Shown: positions 13,566 to 17,265 of the stretch, one piece after another
Layout: each line of letters starts with the position of its first letter
Numbering within the stretch: the stretch's first letter is position 1
From: an uncultured Gammaproteobacteria bacterium
GTDB taxonomy: Bacteria > Pseudomonadota > Gammaproteobacteria > Halothiobacillales > Halothiobacillaceae
DNA length: 17,265 nucleotides
Reading direction: 5' to 3'
Assembly: GCA_938004235.1 (NCBI GenBank)
Contig: CALKWL010000180.1
Coordinates: 1 to 17,265, forward strand
Made by a program: the position numbers and the translations under genes
The notes under the pieces: generated by a model
Told to the model about the DNA's origin: nothing
What the model saw: the letters and a program-made list of their open reading frames with translations, nothing else
Database searches by the model: none

Positions 13566-15031
13566 GACTTTTTGCACCGCTTTCGAAAGACGCCTATAAG
13601 ATCGGGCACGTAAATCAGTACCCCGCCGGCATCACGAAGGTCTATTCGAACTTCACTGCGCGTTCGGGCAAGCACTCCAATACTGATCTGGGTGGTGTGA
13701 TCTTTGTTGGTTTGCAGATTTTCATGGCAGACTACCTGGTGGAAGAGTGGAACTCTACCTTCTTTGAAATGCCGAAAACCGCTGCGGTCAACAAGTACAA
13801 GCGTACCGTAGATGCCGTGCTTGGTGGCGACATGGACGTGTCGCACATTGCGGCTCTACATGATCTTGGATACCTACCAATCGAAATCAAGGCGCTGCCG
13901 GAAGGTTCGTTTGTACCATACGGCGTTCCAATGTTCACGGTCGAGAATACGCACCCGGACTTTGCGTGGGTTACTAACGTAATTGAAACTGTGTTGTCCG
14001 CTGAGTGCTGGCTGCCGGTGACCTCAGCCACTACATACTTTGCTTACCGCAAACTCTTCGAACGGTACGCGCAAATGACAGGCGGAGATATGGGTTTTGT
14101 TCCATTCCAGGGTCATGACTTCTCGTTCCGAGGTATGGGCGGGCGTCACGCCGCAGCCATTTCCGGCTTCGCGCATCTGGCCGCAGGCAGTCTCGGAACT
14201 GACACACTTCCGGCGCTGGAGGTCGCAGAGCGCTTCTATCCGGGCGAAGTTGATGAGCCGCTGGGGTTCTCTGTGCCAGCAACTGAGCATTCGGTTATGT
14301 GCGCAGGTTCCAAGGATGGTGAGTTCGAAACTTTCAAGCGCCTGATCACAGAAACCTACCCAAGCGGCATCGTGTCCATCGTGTCTGATACTTGGGATCT
14401 TTGGCAGGTTCTGACCGATTTCTTGCCGCGCCTGAAAGATGAAATTTTGGTGCGAGATGGCAAGGTCGTTATTCGTCCGGACTCCGGCGACCCGGCGCTC
14501 ATTTTGTGTGGCGATCCGAATGCGGAAATGGGCTCCCCGGAATGGTACGGGGTTATTGAGCTGCTCTACAGAATCTTTGGTGGCAAGCACAACGAGGTTG
14601 GCTACATTCAGCTTGACCCGCATATTGGCGCGATCTATGGCGACTCGATCACCCTTGAGCGCGCAGAAGACATACTGGAGCGGCTACGGTGGAGGGGCTT
14701 TGCATCGACAAACGTGGTGTTGGGCATTGGTTCTTACACATATCAGCACGTAACCCGAGATACGCATGGAATGGCGATGAAATCGACCTACGTGGAGATT
14801 AACGGGGAAGGGCAGGAAATCTTCAAAGACCCTAAGACCGACAGCGGTTCGAAGAGGTCAGCACGCGGGCTGCTACAGGTCGTCAAGAAGGACGGTCGTC
14901 TTGTTCTGATTGATCAGGTTTCAAGAGAAGCGGCAAACGATTCGCTGCTGAAGACCGTGTTCAAGGATGGTCGTCTGGTAAAAATCCACACGCTGTCAGA
15001 GATTCGCGCTCGCGTTGCCAGCAATCTCTGA
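13562..15031 (+). CDS. nadV: Nicotinamide phosphoribosyltransferase-like enzyme (NadV/NAMPT; possible Namat)
   Basis: 489 aa, matching NAMPT length (about 490). DAYKIGHVNQYP (10-21) opens the family fold; HDFSFRGMGG (185-194) carries Asp186, corresponding to the nicotinamide-binding Asp219 of human NAMPT; PATEHSVM has the catalytic-type His243; VVIRPDSGDP (302-311) carries Arg305 and Asp307 at the PRPP site; HIGAIYGDS and LGIGSYTYQHVTRDT follow. The enzyme joins nicotinamide to PRPP to give NMN, or in NARP1-type systems to ADPR-pyrophosphate to give NAD+ directly. The start overlaps the Prs-like gene by 4 nt. No NMN adenylyltransferase appears in this window. The stop TGA is part of the promoter-like TGACTT that follows. 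Confidence 0.93.
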   Translation: MRLFAPLSKDAYKIGHVNQYPAGITKVYSNFTARSGKHSNTDLGGVIFVGLQIFMADYLVEEWNSTFFEMPKTAAVNKYKRTVDAVLGGDMDVSHIAALHDLGYLPIEIKALPEGSFVPYGVPMFTVENTHPDFAWVTNVIETVLSAECWLPVTSATTYFAYRKLFERYAQMTGGDMGFVPFQGHDFSFRGMGGRHAAAISGFAHLAAGSLGTDTLPALEVAERFYPGEVDEPLGFSVPATEHSVMCAGSKDGEFETFKRLITETYPSGIVSIVSDTWDLWQVLTDFLPRLKDEILVRDGKVVIRPDSGDPALILCGDPNAEMGSPEWYGVIELLYRIFGGKHNEVGYIQLDPHIGAIYGDSITLERAEDILERLRWRGFASTNVVLGIGSYTYQHVTRDTHGMAMKSTYVEINGEGQEIFKDPKTDSGSKRSARGLLQVVKKDGRLVLIDQVSREAANDSLLKTVFKDGRLVKIHTLSEIRARVASNL

Positions 15032-15061
15032 CTTGCTATCCCGCTGTATAAGCGATAAGAT
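15029..15061 (+). promoter_or_regulatory. Candidate promoter upstream of the tRNA relic
   Basis: TTGCTA (15033-15038) and TAAGAT (15056-15061) are 17 bp apart, each 4 of 6 to sigma-70 consensus. TGACTT (15029-15034) starts 27 nt before the -10, the same geometry as at 10606-10638. AAGTCA (15062-15067) mirrors TGACTT. A transcript would begin near 15068, about 20 nt before the tRNA-like element. Confidence 0.45.
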
Positions 15062-15086
15062 AAGTCAACAGTGACAAACGTGTGAG

Positions 15087-15135
15087 GCCAGCTTAGCTCA
15101 GTAGGTCGCGAGTTCGAATCTCGCAGCTGGCTCCA
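15087..15135 (+). pseudogene. tRNA relic lacking the anticodon arm, probably from tRNA-Thr(UGU)
   Basis: GCCAGCT (15087-15093) pairs perfectly with AGCTGGC (15125-15131) as a 7-bp acceptor stem; T15132 is the discriminator and CCA (15133-15135) is encoded. GCGAG-TTCGAAT-CTCGC (15108-15124) is an intact T-arm. Between them only TA plus GCTCAGTAGGTC remain, so the 3' half of the D-stem, the whole anticodon arm and part of the variable loop are missing: 49 nt instead of about 76. The CAGTAGGT at 15099-15106 can be read either as D-loop or as anticodon-stem/variable-loop sequence. In E. coli tRNA-Thr(UGU), as I recall it, CAGTAGGT occurs in both places 27 nt apart, so one recombination between repeats explains the loss. 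It cannot decode, but could still form an acceptor-T minihelix. Confidence 0.85.
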
Positions 15136-15152
15136 ACAATTCGGAGGTGAAA

Positions 15153-15422
15153 ATGAAAAAGACCATCTTGGCCGTAAGTTTGCTTTTTGGTGCCGCGAAT
15201 TCCGTCGCGGGAAAGCTACCCTTATACAACCACGAGCCCTACTGTTTCAGTGGAAAGCTCTACTCAATCTCGTTTACCCCCAATGAAGTTGTCGTCAGCC
15301 TCATGCTTGTCAAGGACAAGGATGGATTCACCTATGACTGTACGGTAAATAAGCACGGCGGCATGAATATCGAGCGCTCTATGACCACCTACGAAGCACC
15401 CGGATTGCTCTTTCAGCGGTGA
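15153..15422 (+). CDS. Small exported (periplasmic) protein
   Basis: 89 aa from ATG 15153, with a near-perfect GGAGGTGA (15143-15150); an in-frame GTG at 15147 lies inside that site and is unlikely. MKKTILAVSLLFGAANSVAG is a classical Sec signal, probably cleaved after Ala19 (SVA before Gly20). The mature domain is about 70 aa with Cys31 and Cys63, which could form one disulfide. No family recognised. It is the first gene after the tRNA relic and its promoter-like site. A periplasmic role such as entry exclusion or protection is possible but unsupported. Its stop overlaps the next start as GTGA. Confidence 0.75.
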   Translation: MKKTILAVSLLFGAANSVAGKLPLYNHEPYCFSGKLYSISFTPNEVVVSLMLVKDKDGFTYDCTVNKHGGMNIERSMTTYEAPGLLFQR

Positions 15423-15673
15423 GTAACGTGGATCATCAAGTGAGCATTGGGTCGCGCTTCAATGTGGTCTTCAACAGCAAGGCTGAGAAGGACTCCTACC
15501 TTGAGCACGAAATGGCGTACACGCGAAACGAGCTTGAGGCGCTGTATCGCGCCATCAAGACGGATGAACGCAGGGTGGCAAAGGAAAAGCTGATCGAAAA
15601 GCGCCGCGAGTTCTACGAGGCGATGAAGAAAGAAGGCGCGTACGGACTGCGCGGCAAACTTGTAACCGTATAG
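15419..15673 (+). CDS. Small charged helical hypothetical protein
   Basis: 84 aa from GTG 15419, overlapping the previous stop by GTGA. GTG 15428 (81 aa) is an alternative, with GGTGA (15418-15422) as its ribosome site. VDHQVSIGSRFNVVFNSKAE leads into a long Lys/Glu/Arg-rich helix (about residues 22-72, including RNELEALYRAIK and VAKEKLIEKRREFYEAMKKE) likely to form a coiled coil. No family recognised. It ends 8 nt before the RNA ligase start, within its ribosome site, so it is part of the tRNA-repair transcript. Confidence 0.65.
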   Translation: MSNVDHQVSIGSRFNVVFNSKAEKDSYLEHEMAYTRNELEALYRAIKTDERRVAKEKLIEKRREFYEAMKKEGAYGLRGKLVTV

Positions 15674-15681
15674 GAGGAGAC

Positions 15682-16806
15682 ATGGAGCTACTGTACCAAC
15701 ACATGATGAAGCTGTGCGAAGGCGAGAAGACCCCCTTCTACATGAAGGATTTCCCGCTGGGAGGCAAGCTGTACCGCGTGTTTTCGTATCACGCCGCGAT
15801 CCCGCGTGACTTTGCTGAGCCAACTACGCTGGAAGCTCGCGGCATCATGTTTGAAGTTCGCGACGACGGTCGCCCAATTCGAATCGCTTCGCGCCCCATG
15901 CAGAAGTTCTTCAATAAGGGCGAGCATCCGGCGTTCGACATTCCGAGCCTTGAGCCGGCTGATGTTGTGGCGATTTACGAGAAGGCTGATGGCTCACTAA
16001 TTTCGAGCTTCATGCATGACGGAGAGGTGCGCGTTAAGAGCAAGACAAGCCTGTTTTCAGATCACGCGAAAGCCGCACAAGAGTTCCTGTATGGCGACGA
16101 CTGGCTACTTGCAGCCGTGGAGCAACTGGAGCGAGAAGGCTACACCGTCAATATGGAGTGGGTGAGTCCTGATCCGAAGTTTCGGATCGTGGTTCACTAC
16201 AGCAACCCTGGCTTAATCGTGCTGAATGCGCGACATCGCGAGAGTGGCTTATACCTTCCGCGTGACATTCTTGAGACAACCTTTGGCAATCTTTCACAAG
16301 GCGGCTATCTCACCAAGAAATACGACCATGACTGTCTAACATCGTACATAGACACCTCAATGATGGAGGGTTACGTGGTGGTCGGCGCGAATGGCGAATG
16401 GATCAAGCTGAAGACGCCCTGGTACTTGGAGCGACATCGCGCCAAGGATTTCATCAATCGCCCAACCGCTTTCATCGAGATGGTCATTAAGGATGAACTG
16501 GACGATGTGATGGCGTTGCTGGATCAAGAGGATGTCCGGCGACAAGCGGAAGAGTGGGCGTTTATCGTGACCCGCCTTATGAACGAGACGATCAATCGGG
16601 TGACTGAGTTTTACCGTGAGAATCGCGAGCTGTCCCGCAAAGACTATGCTATAAAAGCACAGTCAGCACTGACTAAAAACGAATTCACTTTGGCGATGAT
16701 GTATTTCGCAAAACAGGAAGAGCCGGACTGGAAAGCCTTCTTCCTGAAACAGGTGAAGAAGATTGACTGGGGTATCGACCTCGAAGAGAAACAGGAGGCG
16801 GCGTGA
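15682..16806 (+). CDS. rnlA: RNA ligase 1 (T4 Rnl1 family)
   Basis: 374 aa, as in T4 Rnl1 (gp63). It seals 3'-OH and 5'-phosphate RNA ends through a covalent AMP-lysine. Motif I is EKADGSLIS with the adenylated Lys101 (T4 Lys99 in KEDGS); motif Ia is SKTSL (120-124); motif III NMEW (157-160); motif IV MEGYVVV (Glu229); motif V IKLKTPWY (Lys242, Lys244). The C-terminal helical region (about 270-370) matches the Rnl1-specific domain used for tRNA recognition. AGGAGGAGA (15672-15680) gives a very strong ribosome site. The stop overlaps the polynucleotide kinase start as GTGA; the pair repairs tRNAs cut by anticodon nucleases such as PrrC. Confidence 0.95.
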   Translation: MELLYQHMMKLCEGEKTPFYMKDFPLGGKLYRVFSYHAAIPRDFAEPTTLEARGIMFEVRDDGRPIRIASRPMQKFFNKGEHPAFDIPSLEPADVVAIYEKADGSLISSFMHDGEVRVKSKTSLFSDHAKAAQEFLYGDDWLLAAVEQLEREGYTVNMEWVSPDPKFRIVVHYSNPGLIVLNARHRESGLYLPRDILETTFGNLSQGGYLTKKYDHDCLTSYIDTSMMEGYVVVGANGEWIKLKTPWYLERHRAKDFINRPTAFIEMVIKDELDDVMALLDQEDVRRQAEEWAFIVTRLMNETINRVTEFYRENRELSRKDYAIKAQSALTKNEFTLAMMYFAKQEEPDWKAFFLKQVKKIDWGIDLEEKQEAA

Positions 16807-17265
16807 CGAAAGAAATCATCCTTACTAGGGGGCTTCCGGGCTCCGGAAAGACGACCTGGGCCTTGCAGTACATCAAGGACAACCCGGAGTACGTGAACGT
16901 CAATCGCGACGACCTGCGGATCATGCTGCAGGGCGAAGGTCAGTACGCCAAGTTCAGGAAGTGGCGCGAAAGCCTCGTTACGGCCATCCAGACGAAGATC
17001 GTCATCGAGGCGCTGGGTAACGACAAGTCGGTGATCATTTCGGATACGAATCTGAATCCGAATTATTACGGCACTTGGCAGAGCATCGCGGACGAGTTTT
17101 CCGCCGCGTTGCGCTTCAACGACGACTTCCTTGAGGTGCCGGTGGGTGTCTGCATTGAGCGCGACAACGCCCGCAAGGCTCGTGGAGAGCGTGCGGTCGG
17201 ACAGTCTGTCATCACCAGCATGTTCAACAAGTATCGCGATCTGTGGGTTGAGAAGGGTTTGATCT
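16803..17265 (+). CDS. pnk: Polynucleotide kinase, 5'-kinase domain, truncated by the window edge
   Basis: 154 residues are visible from GTG 16803, after AGGAGG (16793-16798). The P-loop is GLPGSGKTT (about 10-18); NRDDLR (34-39) contains the catalytic-type Asp; SDTNLNPNYY follows; the arginine-rich lid is in RDNARKARGERAVGQ. These match the kinase domain of T4 Pnk, which phosphorylates 5'-OH RNA and DNA ends. T4 Pnk also has a C-terminal 3'-phosphatase; whether it is present here lies beyond the window. Coupling to RNA ligase 1 indicates tRNA repair. Confidence 0.93.
   Translation, partial: MTKEIILTRGLPGSGKTTWALQYIKDNPEYVNVNRDDLRIMLQGEGQYAKFRKWRESLVTAIQTKIVIEALGNDKSVIISDTNLNPNYYGTWQSIADEFSAALRFNDDFLEVPVGVCIERDNARKARGERAVGQSVITSMFNKYRDLWVEKGLI

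Noticed and set aside
14024..14623. Antisense open frame opposite nadV
   Set aside because: Lies entirely within the conserved NAMPT core; no initiation signal and no recognisable product.
15087..15135. Functional tRNA gene or phage attachment site
   Set aside because: No anticodon arm, so it cannot decode; no integrase or other lysogeny gene is visible, so an att role has no support in this window.
1..17265. CRISPR array or transposon/IS element
   Set aside because: No regularly spaced direct repeats and no transposase motifs with terminal repeats were seen; the intein is the only evident mobile element.

Overview
The window reads as the early/middle region of a large lytic tailed-phage genome. 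All genes lie on the + strand, tightly packed, with ATGA/GTGA or 4-14 nt overlaps and strong AGGAGG-type ribosome binding sites. The content is phage-typical: a stand-alone 5'-3' exonuclease, RecA, gp47/gp46-like nucleases, a RuvC-like resolvase, an intein-bearing ribonucleotide reductase, T4-type RNA ligase 1 and a polynucleotide kinase. There are no structural, lysis or integrase genes. A lipobox signal and a Sec signal peptide suggest a Gram-negative host. Host species cannot be read from the sequence.

Layout. Positions 2-6060 form a DNA recombination/repair module: the C-terminal part of a FEN-type exonuclease, RecA, an ASCH-like protein, SbcD-like and SbcC-like subunits, an unknown protein and a RuvC-like nuclease. 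A four-cysteine unknown protein (6092-6550) and a rho-independent terminator (6611-6642) close this block. Positions 6667-10601 hold an adenosylcobalamin-dependent (class II) ribonucleotide reductase interrupted by a 300-aa LAGLIDADG intein exactly before a catalytic cysteine, then a small acidic ORF and a cysteine-rich (COG2158-like) protein. Positions 10666-11752 hold very small genes: a lipoprotein, a 21-aa one-helix peptide, a two-helix membrane protein and two unknown cytosolic proteins, with a perfect 18-bp inverted repeat before one of them. Positions 11754-15031 are thymidylate synthase, a divergent PRPP-synthetase-like enzyme and a NAMPT/NadV-like enzyme. After a promoter-like site comes a 49-nt tRNA relic that has lost its anticodon arm but keeps a perfect acceptor stem, T-arm and encoded CCA. 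A small exported protein, a small charged protein, RNA ligase 1 and a truncated polynucleotide kinase complete the window.

How it fits together. The first half processes and recombines DNA ends. The middle supplies dNTPs (B12-dependent RNR plus ThyA). The right-hand third looks like host-defence countermeasures: Prs-like plus NadV-like enzymes could rebuild NAD+ after NAD-depleting immunity, and Pnk plus Rnl1 repair tRNAs cut in the anticodon loop. The anticodon-less tRNA relic sits between these two sets. Several intergenic gaps share a short GTGAC-centred motif, and two gaps carry TGACTT-N21-TA-rich promoter-like sites, suggesting a phage-specific regulatory signal.
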